DNA of 64,000 bases from Kalmanozyma brasiliensis GHG001 (Eukaryota; Basidiomycota; Ustilaginomycetes; Ustilaginales), in assembly GCF_000497045.1 (NCBI RefSeq), contig NW_015961959.1:682001-746000 (forward strand), given 5' to 3'. The position numbers were made by a program, and so were the translations under genes. The notes beneath the pieces are model-generated. The model worked only from the letters and a program-made list of their open reading frames with translations. It made no database searches and was not told the DNA's origin. Each line of letters opens with the position of its first letter. Position 1 is the stretch's first letter. Shown here piece after piece: positions 1 to 10,921 of the stretch.

Positions 1-2718
1 TCTTGGGATTGACCTGCTCGCCCGAGCCCGAGTCGTAGTAAGCGTTGGTACTCTGGTCAACCATGATCAGATCGCCGGTGAGCGGATTGAACAGCTGACC
101 GTTGGCGCCCGTGCTGATCGCGTTGCCCACCGAGCTCGCCGCCTCGCCCGCCGAGTGGAATTTGCTGTTGTAGTCGTCTTGGAGGACTTGGAGCTTTTTC
201 TGATGGATGCTGTGCAGGTAGAGGGCTGTGATGAGCACGGTTCCTGCGACAGCCATGGTGCCGGATGCCGACATGGAGGGGAGGAGGCTGCCGAGAGCTT
301 TCATCTGGCGCTTCTGGAGCGGCGCAGCAGCGTCGTGTTCGACGTCTTCCTTCACAGCAGCGACCAGTTCGGCTGGCATCGAATTAGTATCGTGCAAGGA
401 TCGCTTTTGCTGTCCGGCTCCGCCACTGGAGGCCATGCTCTGCCCAGCAGCAGCAGCCTCCTCCGCCGTGCAAGCGTGGATGCCGGACATGTCGTTCATG
501 TCGACACGCGCGTACGTCGACTTGTTCCACAGCACGCCGCGGAAGTCCCGCATGATCGGTTGGCCGTAGACGTCGCAGGCGCTGGTGGGTACGAGACCGT
601 ACTCGTTGTCCGGCGTCGTGTTGGGTCGATTGGGGTGAGCGTACGCGCTGAGACCCATGACAAGCGCTGCTAGCGCTCCGATGCCAAGTGCTCCTTTGCC
701 CAGCGTCTTGAACATGCTCGGCTTCTTGACGACGTCCAAGGCGGTAGCGCCGGATGACTCACGAAGCAGCGCTTCCTTCGCTTGCTCTCGAAGGGCGGGA
801 CTCGCGGCCCTGTGTGTCAAAAGAAGTGTGACGGTCAGGCTCGCAGGTCCATGTTGGGAATTATAAGGAGAATTGGTACTCACTTGTAGGCAGCCGTGGA
901 ATACTGGCGCTTTTCGAGCTGTAGATGCACAAGACGGTCACAGCCGATAAAAGAAGAGGATGAAGTTAGAACATGTTATTGAAGGAAAGTGGAAGGAAGA
1001 AGCGAGCTAATCGACATGAGAGGCTCGATGGCCAGCGAAGACCTTCTTCAGTGAGGTAAAGGGTCGAAGAGACATCATACCTTTCGGTGTCGAAGGCTGC
1101 GCTTCCGCATCTGGCCACCGCGAGCACCTGCGCCAGCGCCAGTGCCGGCAGGAGCTCCGCCACCAGATTGACCATTAGCGCCAGCAGAAGGACCCCCAGC
1201 ACCAGCTTGACCTTGGCCGGAAGCGCCGTTACCGCCGCCATTGTCCATCAGCTGGTCTCCACGGTAGATGATCTTGCCAGTCTTGGGATCACTGACGTCG
1301 CCCGTCTGCGAGTTGATAAAGTAGCCAGTCTGGTCATCGATGTAGAATCGGACGCCCTTGGGGCTGGTGACGTACCACATCTGTGTGCTCTTGTCCCATA
1401 CCGGCTTTGGGTTGCTACCGCCCTGGCTGGGTGCACCGCCACCCTGCTCAGGCTGGCCAGCTCCGTTCTGAGACTGAGGAGCGTTGCCGTCAGCGCCGCT
1501 TTGAGTGTTGCTGTCGGGACCGGGGCCATTAGCGGCGCCGTCAGCAGGAGCTTGAGCGCCAGGAGCGGAGCCAGCACCAGCATCAGCCTGCTGATCGCCG
1601 CTGTTGCGGCTCACAGGCTGGCTACCGGCTGCGTCATTGGCGCCTGAAGACGAAGGCGCAGTGTTGCCTCCCCCACCCTGGGCAGGAGGCTGCCAGCCCT
1701 TCGGCGGGGGGACCTCAGCGTAGTTCTGTGCGGGATCGAGCACGTGCGTCTGCCCCTCCTTGTCGACCAGCCAGACGAGGTTCGAGTTGGGCACCCTGTA
1801 CGGTCCCTCGGCGATATCGCTGTCAGCTGCAGCACCGGCGCCTCCAGCCGCTGCCTGACCCTGAGGAGCGCCATCGACGGGCATGCTTCCCTGTGCGGCG
1901 CCGCCGTTGGCCTGAAGCGCGGCCTGGTCTTGCGCATTGTACGCCGTGGTCGAGTCGGAAGGCTTGGTGTCGAACAGCTTGGTCAGGCCGTAGCCACCAG
2001 CGAGACCACCGCCGACAGCGAGAGCCATGGCGCCAGTACCCCAGCCACGCTTCGCCGACTTGCCCGCAGCAGCAGCACCAGCAGCGCCACCAGCAGCGTG
2101 CTCAGCCATCATCTGCTTGGCCTGCAGCTCCTCCATCATCATGATCTGCTGCTGGTGATCCACCTGGTTCTTCTTGAGCTTCTTGAGCTTGTCCGAGATC
2201 TTGTCGAGCTTCTCGGTCAGAGCGGGATCACGTGCGGGAGAAGGCGCCGGATAGGGAGCCGAGTAGCGAGGAGGCTCGTGAGCTTCGAACGGGTTCGAGT
2301 AGCGGGGCGGCTCGAAAGCGGGGCGAGGATAGGGATGAGCCTCGGGGATGTGTGGACGGACGTTGGCGTTCGAAGTCGATGCGTAGTGACTGCCGATAGC
2401 CTCGGTGCCTTTCTCACCGCCGTTGGCGGTGCCTTTGAGAAGGCTGGCGAGGTTCTCGCCGATCTCGGCCACGGCGCCCGACTCGCCGCGCTTGATGAGT
2501 GCAGCTGTAAACGGAGGGTATCTGCTACGTCCGGGGACGGCGAGGTCGTGCTTGAAGCGGATCTTCTTGTCGTTCTTCTGAGAGCGCTTCTGCTCAGTGG
2601 CGCCGAAGCGCTGGTGTTTGCTCCAGCGTAGAGCATCGTCGTCGACGACAGCCTGCGAGGCAGATGCAGCCACCGAGATGGCGCCAAACACAATGGCGCA
2701 GAGAAGAGCTACCTTCAT
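1..2718 (-). CDS. Secreted/membrane precursor with many Kex2 sites, 3' end outside window
   Basis: I do not recognise this protein. The start at 2718 gives a signal peptide (MKVALLCAIVFGAISVAASA). Exon 1 (2718-1081) is followed by a GTATGA donor; I infer exon 2 (918-884, ends in a GTGAGT donor) and exon 3 (809 to below 1), all in phase, giving a protein that runs off the left edge. Without splicing, exon 1 stops at 1075 after 547 residues. Visible features are repeated Lys-Arg sites (AKRGW, RKRSL, EKRQY, QKRSL, QKRQM), three Gly/Ala-rich hydrophobic segments (exon 1 near residues 226-250; two in exon 3), a Q/G/P-rich low-complexity centre, and aromatic/Asp-Thr-Gly repeats (FYIDDQTGYFINSQTGDVSD; a similar NPLTGDLIMVDQSTNAYYD at the edge). 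Kex2 processing is inferred. The alternative is two adjacent genes; the 35-nt middle exon is the weakest point. Confidence 0.6.
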
Positions 2719-3444
2719 TGCGCTAGCCGGTCCTCTGCTCTACAGGTGTCCAGAGAGTTGGCAAAGGGGGAAAAGTGCCGATCGTGAATCACAGTAAAGA
2801 GCGTGTTGGTCCACTGCTTGGCAAGCAGACGTGATTACTAAGGGGATGAAGGAGAGGCAAGTACTCCTGAGGCGGTCTGGGGAGCAGGAAAAAGAAGAGG
2901 TCGAGGCAGAGACTGGTTTAAGTACGGTGCGCGGTAAGCCGGACTGGTGGGGATGCTGAGAGTCGAGATCAACGTCCTTTGCAACAATGCCGCCTCTCTG
3001 CGTTGCAACTGTCCAGATTTCATTACAGTAAGACGGGGTGACGGAGGCGGTGGGGGACGATCCCTCTCTTTGTCGATGGTGGTGCGAGTTTCATGTCAAC
3101 CAATGAGGCAGCTCATTCTGTGACAACGCCCGCCGATGCTGGGCCGAGCAGGTCAATATATGTACGGGAAAGTGGGTCGAGCTGTTGGTGGCAACGAATC
3201 GCTTTCATTTCGTTAGTGGGTATCAAATGGAGCAGCGATGGTCGCCGATAGACCGTTGACCTCGGGCGGACTCGAGCAGGGCTGCTATAGTGGGCGCGGC
3301 GTCCGAGGCGTCTCTGAGGAGCACGCTGATGGACAGAGGTTGATGGCATACCGTGCCGACGAAGTCTGAAGAAGTGCTGCGTCTAGGTCAACGGAGATGT
3401 TCGATGCTTGCTGAAGGTTCAAAGCGATGCTCTGACATGCATGG
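2719..3444. other. Intergenic region upstream of the Kex2-site precursor
   Basis: This is the promoter side of the precursor gene and the 3' side of the IQM-family gene. I see no convincing coding region or RNA gene; the short open frames have no recognisable content. Confidence 0.6.
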
Positions 3445-5136
3445 TCATGAGGTGGGCTTTGATGCTTCTTGAGGATGCCAAGCTTCATGCAGCCAATCCT
3501 TGACATCCTTGATCTTGCGGTCCTTCTTCTTGCGGTACATGCCGTACCGATTGACCACTTCCATGACATATTTGGCTTTGGTGACGTTGATCTGGCTCGT
3601 GTCGAGACCCCTCTCCTGCAGTCGGCGGATGAACTCCTCGAAATGCTGGGACGACGAACGATAGTGACCGCTCCAAGGATATATGGAGACGATGACGCCA
3701 TCCTTTATTTTGAGGACGCCAGCGACGGTGACGAGCGACCCTGCGAGCAATGAGGAATGCTGGAAGCGGCCACGCTGCTTGATGCCGATGTACAGATTGT
3801 AGGAAAGATCGGTCACAAAGATCCACGTATCGGCTTTTCGGCGACGGATGAGAGCATCTGGGCGGGAGGCAGACTCCTTCGCCTCCGCTTCTTGGTCCTC
3901 TTTGGCTTCGGAGTCACCCTTGACGATCTGCTGCCGATCGGCTGAAGCATACAGCCCCAACTTCTGCTTGATGAGATACTTGGGACCCAAGTTGGCTTTC
4001 TCGAGAAGCTTTTCCTTTCGAGTCTGTTGCTTTTCGTCTGGGTGCGCTTTGGGCGGTCTGGACCTCGATGTTCCCGCCACAGCCGAGACCGTTTCGGGCG
4101 TCGGTGACGCCTCCGATGGGAGCTCCTCGTCTGATGAGCTCGAGTCGGAAGTGAAGCTGTCGGAGGAGCCGGTCGAGTTGGTTCTGCGATACTTGATCTT
4201 GTCATCGCGGACCACTTCGCATACATCGCCGGTAGCAATGGCGTCCTGCCACTCCTGTGATTGACGCAGCGCTACACCCCTGCCTTTGCCAAGGTCGCCA
4301 TGATCATACTTGGACGTGCTGACGAGCTGACCTGTGCGACACCAGCGTAAGCGACCTTTGCCCCCGTGCGGCTTGAGACGGGCTCGGAGATCCTCCAATT
4401 GGGTCTGAGCTGGAACATCTGCATCTTGGTCGTTGTCGATGTAGGTCATGTAATTGCGCCGTTGGTCAGCGGTCAGGTAGCTGATGCGCTCGGCCTCAAG
4501 CTTGGATCGAGGACATTCCTCCAAGCTGAGATCTTTGCCGTCGCCTTCGTCGAGCCATTGAAGAAAGTTCTGCTTTGTGTCGGCCTTGAGGTTCCAGTAT
4601 CGATGGTAGTGCTTTAGGTTGCTCCCGTAGCGATGTTTGGGATCGAGCATCTCGAGCCAATTCTGATCCTCCATGCGCTTGGTCAAGACTTTGGATTCAC
4701 GAATGAACTCCTCCTTTTCTGCTTCGTTCTTGAACGAGAAGGGGAGCTTGTCGAAGAAACTTGTGCCGCGCAGCTGTGAGGTGAGCGAGTCGACGGACGC
4801 CGGAGGGGACTGCGGCGGAGAAGTTGGTTTCTTGAACAGACGGGACGAAGACGCTGCTTGCCCCTTGACGGCTGGTTCTGGGGCAGCATCCTGCTTGCCT
4901 AGCTGTTCGGCCATGAGACCGGCCCTGCGCCAGCGCGACGAGGCGTCATTCTTGTCTCCTCGACGTTGCTCCTCGAGCGTTTTCTCCAAGCGATCTGTGC
5001 GCACAGCTGAGCGGATGCGGTCTACGGCATCGATGCGCGCAAAGTCCTCGACGGCGTGAGGAGTAGCCTCGCCCTTGCTGCTAGGCGTTGACGTGGGCGA
5101 GGCGGCGCTGGTCTTGGTCTCTGGCGTCGATGTCAT
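3445..5136 (-). CDS. IQM-family (plant IQM-like) protein
   Basis: A 563-residue intronless protein that I place in the family of plant IQM calmodulin-binding proteins and their fungal relatives. The family core is clear: LEMLDPKHRYGSNLKHYHRY (about residues 161-180), then the QWLDEGDGKDLSLEECPRSK block, and the C-terminal half with WIFVTDLSYNLYIGIKQRG, FQHSSLLAGSLVTVAGVL and YPWSGHYRSS. A Ser/Asp-rich acidic linker separates the two halves. The expected N-terminal IQ motif is degenerate: the nearest match is IRSAVRTDRLEK near residues 41-52, where Gln and Gly are replaced. Calmodulin binding is therefore doubtful from sequence alone. Its cellular role in fungi is unknown to me. The next gene upstream is the divergent LYS2. 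Confidence 0.8.
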   Translation of the reverse strand: MTSTPETKTSAASPTSTPSSKGEATPHAVEDFARIDAVDRIRSAVRTDRLEKTLEEQRRGDKNDASSRWRRAGLMAEQLGKQDAAPEPAVKGQAASSSRLFKKPTSPPQSPPASVDSLTSQLRGTSFFDKLPFSFKNEAEKEEFIRESKVLTKRMEDQNWLEMLDPKHRYGSNLKHYHRYWNLKADTKQNFLQWLDEGDGKDLSLEECPRSKLEAERISYLTADQRRNYMTYIDNDQDADVPAQTQLEDLRARLKPHGGKGRLRWCRTGQLVSTSKYDHGDLGKGRGVALRQSQEWQDAIATGDVCEVVRDDKIKYRRTNSTGSSDSFTSDSSSSDEELPSEASPTPETVSAVAGTSRSRPPKAHPDEKQQTRKEKLLEKANLGPKYLIKQKLGLYASADRQQIVKGDSEAKEDQEAEAKESASRPDALIRRRKADTWIFVTDLSYNLYIGIKQRGRFQHSSLLAGSLVTVAGVLKIKDGVIVSIYPWSGHYRSSSQHFEEFIRRLQERGLDTSQINVTKAKYVMEVVNRYGMYRKKKDRKIKDVKDWLHEAWHPQEASKPTS

Positions 5137-5791
5137 TGTTGTGAGTGTGATTGCCAGCCTAAGTAGACTTACGTCCAGCGCATTCTCGAGCCAAGCAAGG
5201 GTGCGATCTTGATAGTTGTAGCGGCACGCCGTTCATGTGTGGTAGACAGATGGCCAAGACAGACGGCCGGCGGACAGATGATATTTGGTACCGTAGTCTA
5301 TGCAGATGGATGGGAAGCACGATAGCAACTCGCCGGCCACACAGCCAAGCGAAGCCGAATCTCGAGCAACCGGCAACAACGGGCGTCATACTTTCGACTG
5401 GCTCCTGCCGGCTGCTCGAAGCTTGTTTGTCTCACAGCACAGCACAGCCGGTCGCTGATTTGGCCGTGCCGTGCCTGCTGTAGCCACGTGGGGACGCCAT
5501 GGCCAGTGCAAATTTCCTGTTGTGTTACGCCGAGCAAAGGATGGCACTGGCAGAAAAACAAATCTTTTGTGATGAGAAGAAAAGGATCCGAGCCGACGAT
5601 GTGACGGTGTGACTGGAGCGTTTGAGCGTGTGACTGATGACTCGTAGCTTCGGTAAAACGCCGAAGCTGTGACGGTCCCAGAAGGATTCGAGGTGCGAGA
5701 GAGGTGACCAAAGCTGCAAGGAGCAGCCAGCAGCTTTGCTTCTTGTCTCTTTTCATATCTCTCCGTCACTCGATCGATATCATTCACAATC
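5137..5791. promoter_or_regulatory. Divergent promoter region, IQM-family gene / LYS2
   Basis: About 650 bp lies between the two divergent starts. The stretch just before the LYS2 ATG is CT-rich (near 5740-5785), typical of a fungal leader. No specific binding site was recognised. Confidence 0.5.
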
Positions 5792-8700
5792 ATGTCGACG
5801 TCGACAGCCAACCTGCAGGCGAGCCTGGATCGATGGTCCGCCAGACTCACGTCCTTGCCCAGCATTGCTCTGCCCACCGACTACCCTAGACCAGCCACCT
5901 CTCAATTGGTCCAAGCGCTTTCGTCGTCAACGCTCTCCTCGGCCACAAGAAAGGATCTCGTTCGTCTCGCGCTCCACCACGAGCTCGACCTTCACCCTGC
6001 TGAGCATGCGAGCGATGACGATGACGACAATGCGAGCCCTACGCCCTTCCACCTCCTTCTGGCCGCTTTCTGCGTGCTGCTCCACCGATACACTGGCGAC
6101 ACGGATCTTGTCATCGGCTCGTCAAATCCCTACACCGGCGAGCCTTTGATCCTCAGGATCCCCATCGAGCCCAACGACCCCTTCTGGCAGATCGTCCGAC
6201 GCATCCAGCAGGTCGAGAAGGAAGCGGCGGCCGATGCCATCCCATATGACGAGATCGTCAAGCGAGTCGAAGCAGAGCGTGTCGAGCGCGAGGGTCCCCT
6301 TCCAGAGGGTGTTCAGAGCGCACCCATCTTTCGCGTTCGCTTCTTCGACGAGACAGGCGGCAAAGCTCGTAACTTCATGCAATCCACCTCGCTCACCACC
6401 GATCTCACCGTCTTCTTGACTAAGCCAGGCGCCACTCCCGGCGACGACTCGGTCTCCCAGACACCGGCCGAATCTGCAACGCCCTCAGCAGGCGCAAGTG
6501 CGACCCACACCTTCCGTGACTCGCTCGTACCCAACATCGCGGTCCACCTTTCCTACAACTCGTTGATCTTCTCCTCACAGCGCATGCAACTCGTCCTGTC
6601 TCAGCTCTCCCAGCTGATCTGTGTCGCTGCCGCCAACCCTGCTTCGCCCGTCGGTAGTCTGCCCATTCGAACACAGCAAGAAAATGCTTTCCTTCCTGAT
6701 CCCACCAAGGATCTTGAATGGTGTGGCTTCAGGGGCGCCATCACCCAGATCTTCGAACGCAACGCACGAGCTCACCCAGACCGCAGGTGCATTGTCGAGT
6801 CGCTTTCGGACGAGTCTGGATCTCTCTCGGAACCCGCTGCACCAGCGAGTCGTGTTCGCGAGATCACTTATGCTCAGCTAGACCGTGCCTCAAATGTCGT
6901 TGCCCACCACCTTCTGCAAGCAGGCGTTCAGCGCGAAGAAGTCGTCACCACATACGCCCACCGTGGCGTCGACCTCGTCGTCGCTGTTCTTGGTACGCTC
7001 AAGGCAGGAGCTACCTTCAGCGTCATCGACCCTGCCTATCCTCCCTCTCGTCAGAATGTTTACCTGCAGGTCGCCAAGCCGCGTGCGCTGATCGTCCTCG
7101 CTAAAGCTGGTACCTTGCAACCCATCGTGCGCAAATGTATCCAAGAGGAGCTTGAGCTGCGCACCGAGATTCCGGCTCTCGAGCTGCTCGACGATGGCTC
7201 CGTCCGAGGTGGCGCAGCCTCGCAAGGTGGCCAAGACATTCTCGCCAAGCAACAGTCTCTGGCAGGCGAGAGCACAAATGTCATTCTCGGCCCCGACAGT
7301 GTCGGCACACTGTCCTTCACCTCAGGATCCACCGGTATCCCCAAGGGTGTCAAGGGCCGACACTTTTCGCTCACCCACTTCTTCCCGTGGATGGGCGAGC
7401 GTTTCGGTCTGGGTGCTCACGAACGATTCACCATGCTTTCCGGCATCGCCCACGACCCCATCCAGCGAGACATCTTCACTCCGCTCTTCTTCGGCGCTGA
7501 ATTGCACATCCCTACTTCGGAAGACATCGGCACACCTGGACGCCTTGCGGAATGGATGGCTGCCTCCAAGGCTACCGTCACACATTTGACGCCTGCCATG
7601 GGTCAGCTGCTCAGTGCTCAGGCCACGGCTCTGATCCCGTCGTTGCGAAACGCATTCTTCGTCGGAGACGTCTTGACAAAGCGTGACTGCACGCGTCTGC
7701 AAGCTCTGGCTGCCAACGTCTGCATCATCAACATGTACGGCACCACCGAAACGCAACGCGCCGTCAGCTACTTTGCCATCCCACCTGTTAGCACCTCCAC
7801 CACCTTCTTGCAGACGCAGAAGGATATCATGCCGGCTGGTCAGGGCATGATCAACGTTCAGCTTCTTGTCGTCAACCGCAACGAGCGTACCGCAACCTGT
7901 GCAGTGGGTGAGGTTGGCGAGATCTACGTGCGAAGTGGTGGTCTCGCTGAAGGATATCTTGGTCCTCCCGAGGTCACCGCCGAGAAGTTCATGCCCAATT
8001 TCTTGGCACCGAACCTCAGCTTCCCAGACACCATCAAGGAGAAGCCCGAGGGTCAGTTCTGGAAGGGCATCCGTGATCGCATGTACAAGACGGGTGACTT
8101 GGGACGATATCTCCCCGACGGTACCGTCGAGTGCACTGGCCGTGCCGATGACCAGATCAAGATCCGAGGCTTCCGCATCGAGCTCGGCGAGATCGACACG
8201 CACCTCTCGCGACACCCGCACGTTCGTGAGAATGTCACCTTGGTGCGCCGTGACAAGGACGAGGAGAAGGTGCTGGTTTCGTACTTTGTGCCTGGCCCTG
8301 GGGCTGCCGACTTCGAGGAGCTCGTCACTGACGATGACGGAGTCGACGCTGCTGCTAGTGGCAAGGCGGCTCGCGACGCCATGCTCGTCAAGGGTATGCG
8401 TCGCTACCGCAAGCTCATCAAGGACATCCGCGATCACCTCAAGAGGAAGCTGCCGGCCTACTCGGTTCCCACGCTGTTCGTGCCGCTCCACAAGATGCCT
8501 CTCAACCCGAACGGCAAGATCGACAAGCCCGCTCTTCCGTTCCCGGATACTGCGATGGTAGCGGCTGCTGGGTCCAGTTCCTCCGCAACCAAGAGCAACG
8601 GAGACGTTGAAGCTGCTCAGTCGTCAGCAACGCCCACCGAGCGCTCTGTGGTCGAGCTATGGTCGCGACTACTGCCCAACGCTCCCTCGCCGATCCCGCT

Positions 8701-10339
8701 CGACGAAAGCTTCTTCGACCTGGGTGGTCACTCGATCCTTGCTACTCGTCTCGTGTTCGAGATGCGCAAGCAGTTTGTCATCAACGTGCCCCTCGGTGTC
8801 GTGTTCGACGCTCCCACGATTCGGGGTCTAGCCAAGGCTGTCGACCAGCTGCGCCAGTCTGACCTCGGTCTCGGCGCTGCCCACGACAGCGCGCCGCCTA
8901 CCTCTACCAAGCTCTCGGACGAGGCCAACCTGGACGAGAACTACGGAGCTGATGTGACCACGCTCACTCCCAGCCTGCCTGAGTCGTTCGCCGGCGACAA
9001 GGTTCGCAGCGCCGCCGAAGGACCTCGCACCGTCTTGGTCACTGGTGTGACCGGTTTCCTCGGCGCCTTCGTCCTCTACGACCTGCTGACCAAGCGTTCC
9101 TCAAGCGTCGCCAAAGTCTACGCACACGTTCGAGCCAAGTCCGAGGCCAACGCGCTCGAGCGTCTGCGCGAGGGATGCAAGGGACGTGGTATCTGGGACG
9201 ACCGATGGGTGAGCGAGGGCAAGCTCGAGGTGGTTCTCGGCGATCTTGCCGCTCCTCAGCGCCTGGGCATGTCCGAGGAAGTCTACGACAAGCTCGCGGA
9301 CGAGGTCGACGACATCCTGCACAATGGTGCGCTCGTCCACTGGGTCTACCCGTACAGCAAGCTGCGTGCTGCCAACGTCGGCTCCACCATCTGTGCCATC
9401 AAGCTCTGCAATGCCGGCAAAAAGGCGAAGACGCTGACGTTCGTCTCGAGCACTTCTGCCCTCGACACAGACCACTACATCCACCTGTCCGACTCGATCT
9501 TGCACGGACAGGACCCTGCGCAGGCCGGCCCAGACGCGCTTCACGGTGTGCCCGAGACGGACGACATCGAGGCCAACGCCAAGGGTCTCACCACTGGCTA
9601 CGGACAATCCAAGTGGGTGGCCGAGAAGCTCATTATGATCGCCGCCTCTCGTGGTCTCAAAGCCTCCATCGTCCGACCAGGCTACGTCGTCGGTGACTCG
9701 ACCACCGCTGTGACCAACACGGACGATTTCCTCTGGCGACTCGTCAAGGGTTCGATCCAGCTCGGTCTGATTCCGGACATGCACAACTCGATCAACATGG
9801 TCCCCGTCGACCACGTTGCGCGCATCGCCACCCTCGCCTGTCTCAACAACGCCAAAGAGCTGCAAACGATCAACCGCACGCCGGGGACGCACGCCAAGGT
9901 CTTCCACGTGACGAACCACCCGAGCATCCGATTCAACGACATGCTGGGTCAGCTGAGTCGGTACGGATGGAAAGTGGAGCAGACCGAGTACGTGCAGTGG
10001 CGCGCGAGGCTGGAGGAGCATGTGCTCACCAGCAGCTCTGGCTCGGTCGAAGATAACGCGCTGTTCCCGCTGTTGCACTTTGTGCTGGACGACCTGCCGA
10101 CGAGCACCAAGTCGCCCGAATTGGACGACCGACATACGCAGGCGATCCTGGATGCTGCGGGAGAGGGCAAGACACAGGGCACGGTGATGGGCGTCGATCG
10201 ATCGCTCGTTGGCACGTACCTCGCGTGGCTGTTGGCCGTTGGATTTTTGCCTCCGCCGTCGGGTGGTGCGGAACCGCTGCCGAAGCTCGCCAACATCGGG
10301 GCTGAGATGAAGGCGATTGGTCGCGGGTCTGCCAATTAG
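5792..10339 (+). CDS. LYS2: L-2-aminoadipate reductase (large subunit)
   Basis: A single-exon 1515-residue enzyme of the fungal alpha-aminoadipate lysine pathway. It adenylates aminoadipate, loads it on a carrier arm and reduces it with NADPH to the semialdehyde. Order: N-terminal condensation-like region (1 to about 290); adenylation domain with FTSGSTGIPKG at about 509, the INMYGTTETQRAVSY block and YKTGDLGRYLPDGTVECTGR; carrier domain with FFDLGGHS (phosphopantetheine Ser about 981); and a thioester-reductase domain with VLVTGVTGFLG at about 1081 and the YxxxK pair Tyr1270/Lys1274. Length and domain order match fungal Lys2, and all catalytic motifs are present. It needs a separate phosphopantetheinyl transferase (Lys5 type), not seen here. 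The start at 5792 sits in a good context after a CT-rich leader. Confidence 0.96.
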   Translation: MSTSTANLQASLDRWSARLTSLPSIALPTDYPRPATSQLVQALSSSTLSSATRKDLVRLALHHELDLHPAEHASDDDDDNASPTPFHLLLAAFCVLLHRYTGDTDLVIGSSNPYTGEPLILRIPIEPNDPFWQIVRRIQQVEKEAAADAIPYDEIVKRVEAERVEREGPLPEGVQSAPIFRVRFFDETGGKARNFMQSTSLTTDLTVFLTKPGATPGDDSVSQTPAESATPSAGASATHTFRDSLVPNIAVHLSYNSLIFSSQRMQLVLSQLSQLICVAAANPASPVGSLPIRTQQENAFLPDPTKDLEWCGFRGAITQIFERNARAHPDRRCIVESLSDESGSLSEPAAPASRVREITYAQLDRASNVVAHHLLQAGVQREEVVTTYAHRGVDLVVAVLGTLKAGATFSVIDPAYPPSRQNVYLQVAKPRALIVLAKAGTLQPIVRKCIQEELELRTEIPALELLDDGSVRGGAASQGGQDILAKQQSLAGESTNVILGPDSVGTLSFTSGSTGIPKGVKGRHFSLTHFFPWMGERFGLGAHERFTMLSGIAHDPIQRDIFTPLFFGAELHIPTSEDIGTPGRLAEWMAASKATVTHLTPAMGQLLSAQATALIPSLRNAFFVGDVLTKRDCTRLQALAANVCIINMYGTTETQRAVSYFAIPPVSTSTTFLQTQKDIMPAGQGMINVQLLVVNRNERTATCAVGEVGEIYVRSGGLAEGYLGPPEVTAEKFMPNFLAPNLSFPDTIKEKPEGQFWKGIRDRMYKTGDLGRYLPDGTVECTGRADDQIKIRGFRIELGEIDTHLSRHPHVRENVTLVRRDKDEEKVLVSYFVPGPGAADFEELVTDDDGVDAAASGKAARDAMLVKGMRRYRKLIKDIRDHLKRKLPAYSVPTLFVPLHKMPLNPNGKIDKPALPFPDTAMVAAAGSSSSATKSNGDVEAAQSSATPTERSVVELWSRLLPNAPSPIPLDESFFDLGGHSILATRLVFEMRKQFVINVPLGVVFDAPTIRGLAKAVDQLRQSDLGLGAAHDSAPPTSTKLSDEANLDENYGADVTTLTPSLPESFAGDKVRSAAEGPRTVLVTGVTGFLGAFVLYDLLTKRSSSVAKVYAHVRAKSEANALERLREGCKGRGIWDDRWVSEGKLEVVLGDLAAPQRLGMSEEVYDKLADEVDDILHNGALVHWVYPYSKLRAANVGSTICAIKLCNAGKKAKTLTFVSSTSALDTDHYIHLSDSILHGQDPAQAGPDALHGVPETDDIEANAKGLTTGYGQSKWVAEKLIMIAASRGLKASIVRPGYVVGDSTTAVTNTDDFLWRLVKGSIQLGLIPDMHNSINMVPVDHVARIATLACLNNAKELQTINRTPGTHAKVFHVTNHPSIRFNDMLGQLSRYGWKVEQTEYVQWRARLEEHVLTSSSGSVEDNALFPLLHFVLDDLPTSTKSPELDDRHTQAILDAAGEGKTQGTVMGVDRSLVGTYLAWLLAVGFLPPPSGGAEPLPKLANIGAEMKAIGRGSAN

Positions 10340-10921
10340 ATCAAGAACTCTACCTCAGCTACACATGAGGTTTACAATACGACTTATTAGCGAGAGGATG
10401 TGCGATCGTGCACGACCGACAGAGAGACGGACATGGCGAAACCATGGTCCGGGCGGCTTGCGTTCAGTGAGCTGACTGCTGTGTCAAAGAGGTGCAGGCG
10501 CCGCTAGATGGAAACGCGACGCCGGCTATTCGGGAAGGGTCCTGCACCGCGATGAGAGATAAGGTTCTGCAGGTTGCTCCCAGCCGTCCTTTTCCACTAT
10601 CATACAGCTCTTTTCGACATCGGTCAAGCCCAAGCCAGCATCTCTGCACGAGACCCTTGATGAGAGCAGTGGACGAATGGTGGATGCATCCCTTGACGGG
10701 CGGTCATCTCCGGGGTTGATCCGCGTGTGCCTTTTTTGATAGCGAGCCCGAAATCCTGGACCCTGGCGAAACGGATCGTCGGAAGTGCAGGGATTGAAGC
10801 GCGTTGATAGGCAGCTCCGGCCGCACGAGCCATGTCCTCCTCTTCAACCCGCCATACCCTCTCTTCAACCCCTCTATCATCCATACCACACTCATTCATC
10901 ATCTCATCGACGCTACTGATC
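10340..10921. other. Intergenic region LYS2 / URC4
   Basis: It contains the LYS2 3' end and the URC4 promoter. The last 90 bases keep an open frame into URC4 (from an upstream ATG at 10832), but they read as a Ser/Thr-rich leader and I prefer the ATG at 10922. Nothing else was recognised. Confidence 0.5.

Noticed and set aside
1744..2631. Plus-strand frame of 295 codons opposite the Kex2-site precursor
   Set aside because: Leu/Arg-rich shadow; the minus frame has the signal peptide and splice sites.
7322..8491. Long open frame on the minus strand inside LYS2 (389 codons)
   Set aside because: Antisense shadow produced by high-GC codon use; no domain, and LYS2 is complete on the other strand.
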